Source of the DNA: CAYXUG01 sp964468655
GTDB lineage: Bacteria > Fidelibacterota > Marinisomatia > Marinisomatales > CAYXUG01
NCBI GenBank assembly: GCA_964468655.1
Contig: CAYXUG010000059.1
Coordinates: 1-12,359, forward strand
DNA length: 12,359 nucleotides
Reading direction: 5' to 3'
Shown: positions 1 to 8,264 of the stretch, one piece after another
Layout: the number at the start of each line of letters is the position of its first letter
How positions within the stretch are numbered: position 1 is the stretch's first letter
Notes under the pieces: model-generated
The model's database searches: none
What the model was told of the DNA's origin: nothing
The model's input: only the letters and a program-made list of their open reading frames with translations
Made by a program: the position numbers and the translations under genes

Positions 1-75
1 TGGGCGCTACAAGGCTCGAACTTGTGACCTCCGCCTTGTAAGGGCGGCGCTCTGAACCAACTGAGCTAAGCACCC
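1..75 (-). tRNA. tRNA-Val (anticodon UAC)
   Basis: The minus strand folds into a complete tRNA cloverleaf. The acceptor stem GGGTGCT pairs with AGCGCCC, allowing one G-U pair. The D arm is closed by GCTC/GAGC. The anticodon stem CCGCC/GGCGG encloses the loop CTTACAA, whose middle triplet TAC reads valine GUN codons, and the T arm is ACAAG-TTCGAGC-CTTGT. The window begins at the discriminator base A73, so whether a 3' CCA is encoded cannot be seen. It lies 26 nt downstream of the lon stop codon on the same strand with no convincing terminator between them, so it may be read through from lon or have its own promoter inside lon. Confidence 0.95.
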
Positions 76-101
76 TCGATGGTTTTTATTAATCTCTGAC
101 T

Positions 102-2549
102 TTAAGCAGAAGCAATCTGTGATTCTGCGTGTTTAACTTTTTCTCCCCTGCTCTTCTTGTTCTTTGGTAAGGCATGTTCCACAACTTGCATTACATCTTT
201 TACAAAATGAAATTTCATATCTTTAAGCACTTTTTTGGGAATTTCCTCAAGATCCTTTTTGTTAAAATCCGGAAGAATAATCTCTCTCAACCCGGATCTG
301 TGAGCAGCTGTCACTTTTTCGCGAATTCCTCCTACCGGCAAGACCGTTCCACGCAACGTAATTTCACCAGTCATAGCCAATGTATCTTTTAAAGGAATAT
401 CTTTCAATAGTGAGAGAATTGCTGAAAAAATAGCTGTACCGGCGGAGGGTCCATCTTTGGGAATTGCTCCTGCAGGAACGTGGATATGAATGTCAATTTT
501 TTCTGCAAAATCGGGTTTAATACCAAGATCAACCGCATTCGATCTTACGTATGAAAGGGCAGCCGTAGCAGATTCCTTCATTACATCTCCCAATTGCCCT
601 GTGAGTGTTAAATTCCCTTTACCGGGCATTTTTGTAGCTTCTATAAATAATATATCACCACCAACAGATGTCCAGGCGAGTCCAACAGAAACACCAGGTT
701 TTTTCATCCGTTCAGACATTTCCGAGAAATACTTAGGAGCTCCCAGGTATTTATGAACCACAGACTTTATTATTTTCAGAAAATCTTTTTTCCCTTCAAC
801 CCTGTCTCTCGCTATTTTCCGAAGGATATTTGCAATCTCTCTCTCCAAATTTCGTACACCTGCTTCCCGTGTGTAAGATCTGACCAACTCCTTAATCCCG
901 GGAAGTTCAAATGAACAATCATCCATTGTCAATCCATTTTCCTCAAGCTGTTTGGGAATAAGGTACTGTTTTGCAATATTTATTTTTTCATCTTCTATAT
1001 AGCCGGAAAATTCCAAAATCTCCATTCTGTCTCTTAAAGCAGGAATGATGGGATCGTTTAAATTTGCAGTGGCTATAAACATCACTTTACTCAAATCAAA
1101 TGAAACTTCAAGATAATGATCGCTGAAATCGGAATTTTGTTCAGGGTCAAGAACTTCTAATAAAGCTGATGACGGGTCACCTCTGAAATCTGCGCCGACT
1201 TTATCAATTTCATCCAGCATAAAAACAGGATTATTTGTGCCTGCCTTTTTTAATCCCTGGATAATTCTTCCCGGAAGAGCGCCAATATATGTTCGCCTGT
1301 GACCTCTGATTTCTGCCTCATCTCTCACACCACCGAGAGACATTCTGACAAACTCCCGTCCCATGGCAGCAGAAATGGATTTCCCGAGAGACGTTTTTCC
1401 TACGCCCGGAGGTCCTACAAAACAGAGTATGGGACCTTTCACTCTTCCTTCCTTCATTTTTTGTTCTTTCAGTTTCCGGACAGCCAGATATTCCAACACC
1501 CGCTCTTTAACATTATCCAAACCATAGTGGTCTTTGTCCATTTTTTCTTTTGCTGCCTTGGTATTCATTCTATCTTTGCTGGATTTACTCCAGGGAAGTT
1601 CAACCAGCCAGTCAAGATACGTTCGGGAAACCGTATATTCAGGAGATTGCGGTGGAATATCCTCCAACCTTTTTAATTCTTTCCTAGCAACTTTGTCGGC
1701 TTCTTTAGACATTTTTGCTTTTTTGATTTTGTCTTCCATTTCCAATAGATCCCCTGATGTACCTTCTTCACCCAATTCTCTCTTAATCGCTTTCAGTTGT
1801 TCACGGAGATAGTATTCGCGCTGTGTTTTGGAAATTTCGTCCTGGACTTCAGTTTGAATTTTTTCTCCCAGTTGAATCCGCTGAATCTCCCTACTAAGAA
1901 GAACGGATACTTTTTCCAAACGTGCTTTAAGATCTAGTTCTTCAAGAACTTCCTGTTTTTCCCCAGTTGGGATTGTCATTAACGCGATAACTCTGTCAGC
2001 CAGTTTACCGGGACTTTCAATGTTTGCTAAAATCCCACTGTGTTCTTCGCTTAAATAGGGGGCTACCTTAATTAAATCCTGGAAAAGCTTTTTCACATTG
2101 TTCATGAGTGCCTCGCCCTCTAAATCAATATCTTCCCTATCCTCAACCCGCTGAACAATGCATCTAAAATAAGGATTTTCCTGAATGAACGATAATAATT
2201 TTACACGTTCTATTCCTTGAATAATGGCAGACTTACTGTTGTCAGGCATGTCAAAAACCTTAAGGACGATGGCAAGAGTTCCCCAGGCATACATATCGTC
2301 CTGCACCGGATTTTCAATGGATCCGTCCTGTTGTGCTATAACAACAATTAACTTTTTACCCTGAGGGAGTTCATCGATAAGCTTTAATGATCTTTCCCTT
2401 CCTATATAGGTGGGTATAACCTGCTGCGGAAACAGCACAGTATTTCTCAACGGCATTACAGGATAGGACTGTGGGACAGGGTCTTTAATCCCGGACTCTT
2501 TACCTTTGCTATGTGTTGATGATTCTTCTTTTCTCTCTTCTTCACTCAT
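102..2549 (-). CDS. lon: ATP-dependent serine protease Lon
   Basis: Lon is a cytoplasmic hexameric AAA+ protease that unfolds and degrades damaged and short-lived regulatory proteins. The 815 residues hold the full bacterial LonA architecture. A Lon N-terminal substrate-binding domain (about 28-225, starting YPVMPLRNTVLFP) is followed by a charged coiled-coil stretch (about 225-300). The AAA+ module has Walker A GPPGVGKT at 379-386 and Walker B ending in D446-E447. The C-terminal Ser/Lys protease domain carries S702 in KDGPSAGTA and K745 in GGIREK, 43 residues apart as in E. coli Lon (S679/K722). Length is typical; the basic N-terminal leader and C-terminal tail are short low-complexity extensions. 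The ATG at 2549 is supported by a good Shine-Dalgarno sequence. An 84-nt gap separates it from the upstream operon, so it probably has its own promoter. Confidence 0.98.
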   Translation of the reverse strand: MSEEERKEESSTHSKGKESGIKDPVPQSYPVMPLRNTVLFPQQVIPTYIGRERSLKLIDELPQGKKLIVVIAQQDGSIENPVQDDMYAWGTLAIVLKVFDMPDNSKSAIIQGIERVKLLSFIQENPYFRCIVQRVEDREDIDLEGEALMNNVKKLFQDLIKVAPYLSEEHSGILANIESPGKLADRVIALMTIPTGEKQEVLEELDLKARLEKVSVLLSREIQRIQLGEKIQTEVQDEISKTQREYYLREQLKAIKRELGEEGTSGDLLEMEDKIKKAKMSKEADKVARKELKRLEDIPPQSPEYTVSRTYLDWLVELPWSKSSKDRMNTKAAKEKMDKDHYGLDNVKERVLEYLAVRKLKEQKMKEGRVKGPILCFVGPPGVGKTSLGKSISAAMGREFVRMSLGGVRDEAEIRGHRRTYIGALPGRIIQGLKKAGTNNPVFMLDEIDKVGADFRGDPSSALLEVLDPEQNSDFSDHYLEVSFDLSKVMFIATANLNDPIIPALRDRMEILEFSGYIEDEKINIAKQYLIPKQLEENGLTMDDCSFELPGIKELVRSYTREAGVRNLEREIANILRKIARDRVEGKKDFLKIIKSVVHKYLGAPKYFSEMSERMKKPGVSVGLAWTSVGGDILFIEATKMPGKGNLTLTGQLGDVMKESATAALSYVRSNAVDLGIKPDFAEKIDIHIHVPAGAIPKDGPSAGTAIFSAILSLLKDIPLKDTLAMTGEITLRGTVLPVGGIREKVTAAHRSGLREIILPDFNKKDLEEIPKKVLKDMKFHFVKDVMQVVEHALPKNKKSRGEKVKHAESQIASA

Positions 2550-2633
2550 GTTAGTTGTTCCTTTGCAAAAATAGTACCAAAATTATTTATTAGCCATATT
2601 GTCATGTTAACGATTGGTTTATTTAAATCCAAG
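2550..2633 (-). promoter_or_regulatory. lon upstream region with Shine-Dalgarno site
   Basis: This 84-nt gap is the only sizeable space between coding regions. On the minus strand AAAGGA (2559-2564) sits 9 nt before the lon ATG and fixes that start. Just upstream is TATTTTTG, which fits the TAnnTTTG -7 element of Bacteroidota-type promoters, but no good partner element lies at the expected distance and no clear sigma-70 pair was found, so the promoter is only inferred. An imperfect AT-rich hairpin (TTAAC-TTGG against CCAA-TCGTTAA, about 2607-2637) overlaps the stop of the preceding gene but is not followed by a U-tract. No heat-shock CIRCE-like repeat was seen. Confidence 0.5.
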
Positions 2634-3224
2634 TTAATCCTGGATGCTTTTTATACTACTGACAAAATTAGAAAAACTTTCCGTCCAGTAGTTAATGGTT
2701 TCTTGATGCCCCAACAGTTTAAAATAATAATAATCCCCATCCACATGAACGATTGCAGCAATCATCCTCTGATTCTTCTTATAGACGCTTTGAGACATGG
2801 GCATTCCACCGCCGATGAAAGTACCTGATAAATCTGCAAGTGTAACGGGAAGATTATTCACTTCTATATTTTGAATCCTAGCAATCTCACTGGAAGAACT
2901 GCCGTCAATCTGTTCAAATTGATTAAACCATCTTTCGAGGTTTGCTTCAACACCACCGCCAATCCCGGAAAAAACTGCCAATTCAGCATCAGGTTTCCCA
3001 ACCGGTTTTCCAGGCAATCTCAATTGTCCTATCCGCATGGAAGATTTGGGTGATTCAACTATCCACCCATCCGGAATGGTTACTGCCAGATCACCATAAA
3101 TCATTTGGTTGGATTCAGTCTCGATTTGAGGTCCTGATCCTGGTTGACTCGAATAAATAACCCACGTAAGTCCCGCGCCGGACAAAACTATTAAAGTATA
3201 AATAAGATTTTTGTATTTGACCAT
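2634..3224 (-). CDS. membrane-anchored or secreted protein of unknown function
   Basis: I do not recognise a named function. The 196 residues start with a short basic segment (MVKYK) and one hydrophobic stretch (about 6-25), consistent with an uncleaved membrane anchor or a signal peptide. A small globular domain (about 40-196) should therefore lie outside the cytoplasm. The body contains VTIPDGWIVE, a typical opening of small beta-rich domains, then SSMRIGQLRLPG, a Gly-rich AVFSGIGGGVEANLERWF and a hydrophobic end ending near FVSSIKS. From memory this GW...SSMR...F.G.GG..EANIERW pattern resembles an uncharacterised family found in planctomycete and related genomes; that is unverified. Its ATG shares one base with the lipA stop (TAATG), so translation should be coupled to lipA. 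It is the last gene of the operon. No catalytic motif is evident. Confidence 0.85.
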   Translation of the reverse strand: MVKYKNLIYTLIVLSGAGLTWVIYSSQPGSGPQIETESNQMIYGDLAVTIPDGWIVESPKSSMRIGQLRLPGKPVGKPDAELAVFSGIGGGVEANLERWFNQFEQIDGSSSSEIARIQNIEVNNLPVTLADLSGTFIGGGMPMSQSVYKKNQRMIAAIVHVDGDYYYFKLLGHQETINYWTESFSNFVSSIKSIQD

Positions 3225-4123
3225 TAACTGTAAACCGCTTGCGCCTGTTCATCGGCATGATAAGAGCTTCGAACAAGAGGTCCTGCTTCAATCCAACCAA
3301 CTCCCATTTCTAATCCCGCTCTTCGATACACATTAAATTCATCGGGGCGAACATATCTTTGAACAGGTAGATGCTTTTTTGTAGGCTGAAGGTATTGACC
3401 AATTGCCACAATGTCACATTTAGTTTCAGAAATATCCTCCAGCAGTGAGAAGACTTCATTTTCTGTTTCACCGAGCCCAACCATAAAGGCGGTTTTTGTT
3501 TTGAGTCCGAATGCTTTTGACTTTCTTAAAACATCCAACGACCATTCATATTTTGCCTGCGGTCTTACAGCGGAATAAAGCCGGGGAACAGTTTCCATGT
3601 TGTGTCCCATAATTTCCGGTTGAGATTCAAAAACTTTATTTAGTGCAAAATCATCATTTTTAAAATCGGGAATCAAAACTTCAACTGAGCAATCAGAATT
3701 TAATTCATGGACTTCTCGTACTGTTTTCGCCCAGATTCCAGCTCCACCATCAGGTAGTTCATCACGATTCACGGAAGTTATCACACAGTGACGTAGTCCC
3801 ATCTCTTTGACCGCTTCAGCTGTACGGCGCGGTTCATCGAGATCATCCCACTCAGGTTTTCCCGTCTTTACATTGCAGAATCCGCAGGACCTTGTGCAAA
3901 CGTCACCAAGAATCATTAGGGTCGCAGATCGCCGTTCCCAACATTCATAAATATTGGGGCAAAGTGCTTCTTCACAAACTGTATTCAAATTTTTGTCACG
4001 GACAAGATTCTTCAATTCTTTAAAGTTCTTCCCTGTACGGACATGAACCTTTAACCAGTCAGGTTTTCTCTCTCTTGTTAAAGTTGTCTGCTGGAGTGAA
4101 TTATTTTCAGTTGAAAAATTCAT
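3224..4123 (-). CDS. lipA: lipoyl synthase LipA
   Basis: LipA is a radical-SAM enzyme that inserts two sulfur atoms into octanoyl groups already attached to lipoyl domains, producing the lipoyl cofactor. The 299-residue length is normal. The auxiliary 4Fe-4S cluster that is sacrificed as sulfur donor is bound by C50, C55 and C61 (C-x4-C-x5-C in CEEALCPNIYEC). The radical-SAM cluster is bound by C76, C80 and C83 (CTRSCGFC). The C-terminal RSSYHA at 285-290 holds the conserved serine that ligates the auxiliary cluster. It follows the E2 gene by 24 nt, which places the lipoylating enzyme next to its substrate. The ATG at 4123 has no obvious Shine-Dalgarno sequence. Its stop overlaps the start of the downstream unknown gene by one base. 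Confidence 0.98.
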   Translation of the reverse strand: MNFSTENNSLQQTTLTRERKPDWLKVHVRTGKNFKELKNLVRDKNLNTVCEEALCPNIYECWERRSATLMILGDVCTRSCGFCNVKTGKPEWDDLDEPRRTAEAVKEMGLRHCVITSVNRDELPDGGAGIWAKTVREVHELNSDCSVEVLIPDFKNDDFALNKVFESQPEIMGHNMETVPRLYSAVRPQAKYEWSLDVLRKSKAFGLKTKTAFMVGLGETENEVFSLLEDISETKCDIVAIGQYLQPTKKHLPVQRYVRPDEFNVYRRAGLEMGVGWIEAGPLVRSSYHADEQAQAVYS

Positions 4124-4147
4124 ATAAAATCAAATTGAACAGCCCAT

Positions 4148-5449
4148 TTACAAAAGTGAATTGATATCCAGTGATTCAAGATGATGAACCATCCTCTGGA
4201 GGAATTTCCCTCCGCCGGCACCATCTAACAGACGATGGTCAAACCCAAGGGAGAAATAAGTCATGGACCTAATTACGATGGCATCCCCATCATCTGTTTC
4301 CCTGACAATTGGTCGTTTCTTAACGGCGCCGATACCAAGAATGGCTGAATTGGGTTGATTGATAACAGGAGTTCCATACAAATTTCCAAAAATGCCGAAA
4401 TTAGTTATTGAAAATGTGGAGCCCTGCAACTCTTCAGGGGTAATTTGTCCCTTTCTGGCTCGTCCTGCCACATCATTGACCTTCCGGCAGATTCCGAGAA
4501 AATTCAATTCCTCGCAGTTTTTAATCACAGGAACCATCAATCCTTTAATAATAGCGACTGCAATTCCCATATTAATATTTTTCCTGTTGATGATTTTTGT
4601 CCCATCCAGTGATGCGTTAAAAATGGGGAAATCCTGAATCGCCTTCACCGCTGCCATAACAAAAAATGGTGTATAAGTCAATTTAAATCCTTCCCGGTTC
4701 TGAAACGGCTCCTGTTTTTCTTTTACGTATTGAACCATCAAAGAAACATCACACTCAGAAACCAGATGGACATGAGCAGCAGTATCCAAACTTTTCCTCA
4801 TGTGGTCGGCAATGATCTGCCTCATCCGGTCCATTTCCACTATTTCATCTCCCATGGTTATACCGGGTACGGATGGAATTTGATCTGCCATTTCCGGGAT
4901 TACCCCCGTAGGAATAGAACTTTTTTCTATAAAGGCGAGGATGTTATGTTTTGTTACCCTGCCTCCTATTCCTGATCCTTGAATGGATTGAAGTTCAATT
5001 TCTGTAATGCCTTCTTTTCTGGCGATGGAACGGACAAGAGGAGTATAATACTTTCTATCACGTTTAAACGGCTCGTCCGATAATGGCGGTGCTAGAGCAA
5101 CTTCCTCAATTACGGATTCCTGTTCCAGTGGTTGCGCAGGTTCTTCTTTTATTTCAACTTCAGGTTCTGTTTCTTTCTCTGTAGTTTCTGGCTCATCCGC
5201 GGCTACATCAGCATCTGTTTCAATTCTTGCAATCACATCATCTACCGGAACAACATCATTGGGTTGAGCCAATAATTCTTTAACAACTCCAGAAACCGGT
5301 GATGGAATTTCGGAATCCACTTTGTCTGTACCTATTTCAAGCAGGTTTTCATCTTTTTCAATTTTATCACCAACATTTTTCAACCATTCAATAATGGTGC
5401 CTTCCGTAATGGATTCACCAAGTTTGGGCATTTTTACATCAACAAGCAT
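4148..5449 (-). CDS. 2-oxoacid dehydrogenase E2, dihydrolipoyl acyltransferase (probably branched-chain)
   Basis: This is the core of a 2-oxoacid dehydrogenase complex, moving the acyl group from lipoyl-lysine to CoA. Three domains are visible in 433 residues. A single N-terminal lipoyl domain (about 1-78) has the modified lysine K43 in GTDKVDSEI. An acidic Glu/Pro-rich flexible linker (about 80-130) follows. Next comes a peripheral-subunit-binding domain (about 134-174, YYTPLVRSIARKEGI to the GSGIGGRVTK loop), then the catalytic acyltransferase domain (about 200-433). The catalytic motif near the C-terminus is DHRLLDG, with H405 and D409. The substrate is not directly readable from E2; branched-chain specificity is inferred from the adjacent E1. 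An 11-nt gap separates it from the E1 stop, with GAGAG about 8 nt before the ATG as a moderate ribosome-binding site. Confidence 0.93.
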   Translation of the reverse strand: MLVDVKMPKLGESITEGTIIEWLKNVGDKIEKDENLLEIGTDKVDSEIPSPVSGVVKELLAQPNDVVPVDDVIARIETDADVAADEPETTEKETEPEVEIKEEPAQPLEQESVIEEVALAPPLSDEPFKRDRKYYTPLVRSIARKEGITEIELQSIQGSGIGGRVTKHNILAFIEKSSIPTGVIPEMADQIPSVPGITMGDEIVEMDRMRQIIADHMRKSLDTAAHVHLVSECDVSLMVQYVKEKQEPFQNREGFKLTYTPFFVMAAVKAIQDFPIFNASLDGTKIINRKNINMGIAVAIIKGLMVPVIKNCEELNFLGICRKVNDVAGRARKGQITPEELQGSTFSITNFGIFGNLYGTPVINQPNSAILGIGAVKKRPIVRETDDGDAIVIRSMTYFSLGFDHRLLDGAGGGKFLQRMVHHLESLDINSLL

Positions 5450-5460
5450 TTTTTAATCTC

Positions 5461-7482
5461 TCAATATTCTAATAGTTCTAAACCAATAGATACGATTTCA
5501 TCTGTTTGCAAAAGCACTTCATCCTCCAAAACTGCACTGAAAGGAACAGGACAGTCCTTTGAAGCAGCCCGCTTTACCGGACCATCCAGAAGTTCAAAAT
5601 ATTTGTCCGAAATGATTGCGGATATTTCAGCTCCGGGACCGTTTGTCAGATTGTCCTCATAAACGATCATTACCTTATTTGTTTTTGATAATGATTCTTC
5701 AATGGTGTCATAGTCCAGCGGATTCAGGGTTCTCAAATCAATGATTTCAATTTCAGCGCTGGTCTTTTCTTTTAATATTTTTGCTGATTCCAAAGATTTT
5801 TGCACCATCATTCCATACGTAACAATTGTCATATCCGAACCGCTTTGCACGATCCGTCCCTTCCCAAACGGTAAAAGATACTTTTCATCCGGTTCGGATG
5901 TAACAGCAAAGGGCGCTCTATAAAGTCCTTTGTGTTCCATAAACATGACAGGATCATTCATTCTGCATGCCATTTTCAACAGTCCTTTTGCATCTGCGGC
6001 ATTTGAAGGATAAGCAATCCGAATTCCGGGAAGGTGAATGAAATACCCGTCAATAGATTGACTGTGGCACAATGCGCCATGGATGTAACCACCTACAGGC
6101 ACACGGATTACCAGGGGACAAGACCAGTCGTTATTAGACCGGTACCGCATGGTTGCAACTTCATTCCGAATCTGCATCATGGAAGTCCAAATGTAGTCGG
6201 CGAATTGAATTTCAACCACCGGTTTCCACCCGGCACACGCCAGCCCGATAGCTGTTCCAATAATGGAAGATTCTGCCAAAGGAGAATTAAAAACTTTGTC
6301 ATTGCCAAATTCTGCGGTCAATCCTCTTGTTGCAGTGAAAACGCCACCCTTTTCGCCGGCAACATCCTGACCATAAATAATCAATTTATCGTTGTGGGCT
6401 AATTCTTCTTTAAGAGCATGATTAATGGCATCAACCATGACGATTCGATCAGACAACGTCGTTTGAACAACCGGTTCTTCACTTTGTCCATTGTTTTTTT
6501 TTTGAGAGTAGATAAAACCGAACGCAGTTGCTTTCTCAGGATGTGGTCTACTCTCAGCCCATTCTGCTTCATTATTAATATTCTTTTTCACTTCTTTATC
6601 AAACTGATCGAATTCTTTTTCAGCCATAACTTTATTTTCAATACACTGTTTCCGGAATCTCAAAATTGGATCCCTTTTTGAATCATTTTCCAAATCTTTT
6701 TTTGTTCTATACTTCCTTTGATCATCGGAAGAGGAATGTGGCAGAAGACGAACGACATCCGTTACAATGACACTGGGCCCTTTACCCCTTCGTGCCCGTT
6801 CAGCAGCTTTCTGAAATGCGAGGTGCGATTCAAAGAAATCAGTTCCGTCAACATTAAATCTGGCTAAATTTTTATACCCCGCTGAAATATCATACACCGA
6901 ACCCCCCGAAGTCTGATTCTTGATATGAACACTGATTGCCCACTTATTATCCTCGATGTGGAAAATAACCGGCAGTTTATCCCTGCTTGACCAATTTAAT
7001 GCCTCATGAAAATCGCCTTGACTAGTGGTACCTTCACCGGCAGAGACATACACAATTTCCTTTTTCCCTTCCATTTTTATCGCTAAAGCACATCCCACTG
7101 CCTGTAGTAATTGCGTCCCTGTTGGACTTGATTGCGACACGATTCTCAATTCTTTGTGACCATAGTGCATGGGCATTTGCCTTCCACTCGAATTGGGGTC
7201 TTCGGCTCGGGCAAGAAAACAGAGAAGTTGTTCCCGCGGCGTCATTCCCACTCCAAGACAGAACGCCGAATCCCTGTAATATGGGTAGGACCAGTCTTCC
7301 CCTTTTCTCATCACCTGGGCGGCGGCTAATTGTGCAGCTTCATGCCCGGATCCGCCAATATGGAAAAAACTTTTTCCCTGTTTCAGGAGGATTAACATTT
7401 TTTCATCCAAGAATCTTGAATAGACCATATTGCGGTAAACCGCCTGCAACTCTTTTTTTGCAAATCCGTGAAATCTAGGCAT
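5461..7482 (-). CDS. fused 2-oxoacid dehydrogenase E1 alpha/beta (branched-chain type)
   Basis: E1 uses thiamine diphosphate to decarboxylate a 2-oxoacid and transfer the acyl group to the E2 lipoyl arm. Here alpha (about 1-320) and beta (about 343-673) are one 673-residue chain, where many bacteria have two genes. The alpha part has the ThDP/Mg motif GEG at 149-151 with N179 about 28 residues later. GEG rather than GDG also occurs in mammalian branched-chain E1 alpha. The loop HSSSDDQRKYR (249-259) matches the HSTSDD loop of that family. The beta part has GQDV..EKGGVF, PLAES and QFADYIW, which are also closer to branched-chain than pyruvate E1 beta. A pyruvate or broader 2-oxoacid role cannot be excluded. 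The chain starts 1 nt after the lipB stop (TAAGATG). The Lys/Asn linker at 327-331 is encoded by an A10 run in the mRNA. Confidence 0.93.
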   Translation of the reverse strand: MPRFHGFAKKELQAVYRNMVYSRFLDEKMLILLKQGKSFFHIGGSGHEAAQLAAAQVMRKGEDWSYPYYRDSAFCLGVGMTPREQLLCFLARAEDPNSSGRQMPMHYGHKELRIVSQSSPTGTQLLQAVGCALAIKMEGKKEIVYVSAGEGTTSQGDFHEALNWSSRDKLPVIFHIEDNKWAISVHIKNQTSGGSVYDISAGYKNLARFNVDGTDFFESHLAFQKAAERARRGKGPSVIVTDVVRLLPHSSSDDQRKYRTKKDLENDSKRDPILRFRKQCIENKVMAEKEFDQFDKEVKKNINNEAEWAESRPHPEKATAFGFIYSQKKNNGQSEEPVVQTTLSDRIVMVDAINHALKEELAHNDKLIIYGQDVAGEKGGVFTATRGLTAEFGNDKVFNSPLAESSIIGTAIGLACAGWKPVVEIQFADYIWTSMMQIRNEVATMRYRSNNDWSCPLVIRVPVGGYIHGALCHSQSIDGYFIHLPGIRIAYPSNAADAKGLLKMACRMNDPVMFMEHKGLYRAPFAVTSEPDEKYLLPFGKGRIVQSGSDMTIVTYGMMVQKSLESAKILKEKTSAEIEIIDLRTLNPLDYDTIEESLSKTNKVMIVYEDNLTNGPGAEISAIISDKYFELLDGPVKRAASKDCPVPFSAVLEDEVLLQTDEIVSIGLELLEY
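6494..6503 (-). other. A10 homopolymer (mRNA sense) at the E1 alpha/beta linker
   Basis: A run of ten T on the plus strand reads as C-AAAAAAAAAA-C in the mRNA (codons CAA AAA AAA AAC, residues Q327 to N330). It is the longest homopolymer I noticed in the window and lies precisely between the alpha and beta domains of E1. It contains the A-AAA-AAA type of slippery sequence. A shift to the -1 frame would meet a TGA within about eight codons of the run and release an alpha-only protein of roughly 335 residues. Slippage is a possibility suggested by the sequence, not shown by it. Confidence 0.5.
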
Positions 7483-7483
7483 C

Positions 7484-8263
7484 TTAATTCAATTCATTGA
7501 AATTAAAGGTCTTCATGAATTCCTTAATTAAAACTTCTTCTACTTGAGGCAATGCTATCTTTTCGCCAAGCATCATCTCCATGGAGGTTACACCATACTC
7601 AAAAATTCCGCACGGAATGATACCATCGAAATAGGAGAGGTCTGTATTCACATTCAAGGCAAATCCGTGCATGGTTACCCATCGTGAGATTCGAACGCCC
7701 AATGCGGCGATTTTCATGTCCCCAACCCAGACGCCTGTGAGACCGTTTCGTCTTTCAGCGGCAATTCCAAATTGACTTAGTGAATTAATTATGACTTCTT
7801 CCAGACTCCGCATGTACCAACTGATGCTCATTTTGTGATCGTGCAAATCGAGGATGGGATAACCAACAATTTGCCCAGGTCCATGGTAGGTAACATCACC
7901 TCCACGCTCAATTTGAAAAATAGGAACATCGGGTCTTCGGGACTGCAACAGGTGATTGTCATTGCCATTTTTCCCAACTGTATAGACTGGTTCATGCTCA
8001 ACCATTATTAATGAATCTGGAATTAGTCCAAGATGACGTTTTTTCACTAAATCTTTCTGCGTTTCCCATACCGGTTCGTAGGGCTGGCTGCCGATTCGAT
8101 GGACTTCAACTTTTATTTTTAAGTCAAGGCCATCTTTATTGACTCCACTCAGAACAGGCCGCATTCTTTCAAATTTCGCCCTCACAATCTCCTGCGAAGG
8201 ACAAGAAGTTTCATGTTTTCCCATAAAGTGCTGCTCACAATTTCTTATTTCTAGTTTCTCCAT
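7484..8263 (-). CDS. lipB: octanoyltransferase LipB
   Basis: LipB moves octanoate from acyl carrier protein to the lipoyl-domain lysine, the step before LipA. Numbering from the ATG at 8263 (259 residues), the signature RGGDVTYHGPGQ lies at 120-131. The acyl-relay pair is K184 (MKIAALG) and C218 (IPCGI), followed by a family-typical VTSM. The family normally begins close to the segment VHRIG.Q.YEPVWE, here at about residue 54, so roughly 50 residues are extra. The start is uncertain: the ATG at 8263 follows the lpdA stop at once (TAAAATG), like the coupled junctions elsewhere. The frame stays open to 8299 inside lpdA, and an ATG at 8164 would give a more usual protein of about 226 residues. 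None has a strong ribosome-binding site. Confidence 0.95.
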   Translation of the reverse strand: MEKLEIRNCEQHFMGKHETSCPSQEIVRAKFERMRPVLSGVNKDGLDLKIKVEVHRIGSQPYEPVWETQKDLVKKRHLGLIPDSLIMVEHEPVYTVGKNGNDNHLLQSRRPDVPIFQIERGGDVTYHGPGQIVGYPILDLHDHKMSISWYMRSLEEVIINSLSQFGIAAERRNGLTGVWVGDMKIAALGVRISRWVTMHGFALNVNTDLSYFDGIIPCGIFEYGVTSMEMMLGEKIALPQVEEVLIKEFMKTFNFNELN

Positions 8264-8264
8264 T

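Noticed and set aside
1..75. tRNA gene as an integration site for a mobile element
   Set aside because: No integrase, direct repeat or foreign gene is visible in the window, and the tRNA 3' end is cut by the window edge.
76..101. Possible terminator between lon and the tRNA gene
   Set aside because: The 26 nt contain no GC-rich inverted repeat followed by a U-tract.
174..2549. Plus-strand open frames inside lon (for example 174-392, 490-756, 1299-1676, 1534-1812)
   Set aside because: They lie antisense to a protein with complete catalytic motifs, give unrecognisable compositions and have no start-site support.
2607..2637. Hairpin at the end of the ten-gene operon as a rho-independent terminator
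   Set aside because: The stem is AT-rich with a two-base bulge and is followed by CATGACAATATGG, not a run of U, so I do not call it a terminator.
3115..3300. Minus-strand frame overlapping the lipA end and the next gene's start
   Set aside because: It is out of frame with two well-supported genes and shows no family resemblance.
5461..7482. GEG in place of GDG in the E1 thiamine-diphosphate motif as a sign of inactivation
   Set aside because: Branched-chain E1 alpha proteins, including the mammalian one, also have GEG here, and the other ligand N179 is present.
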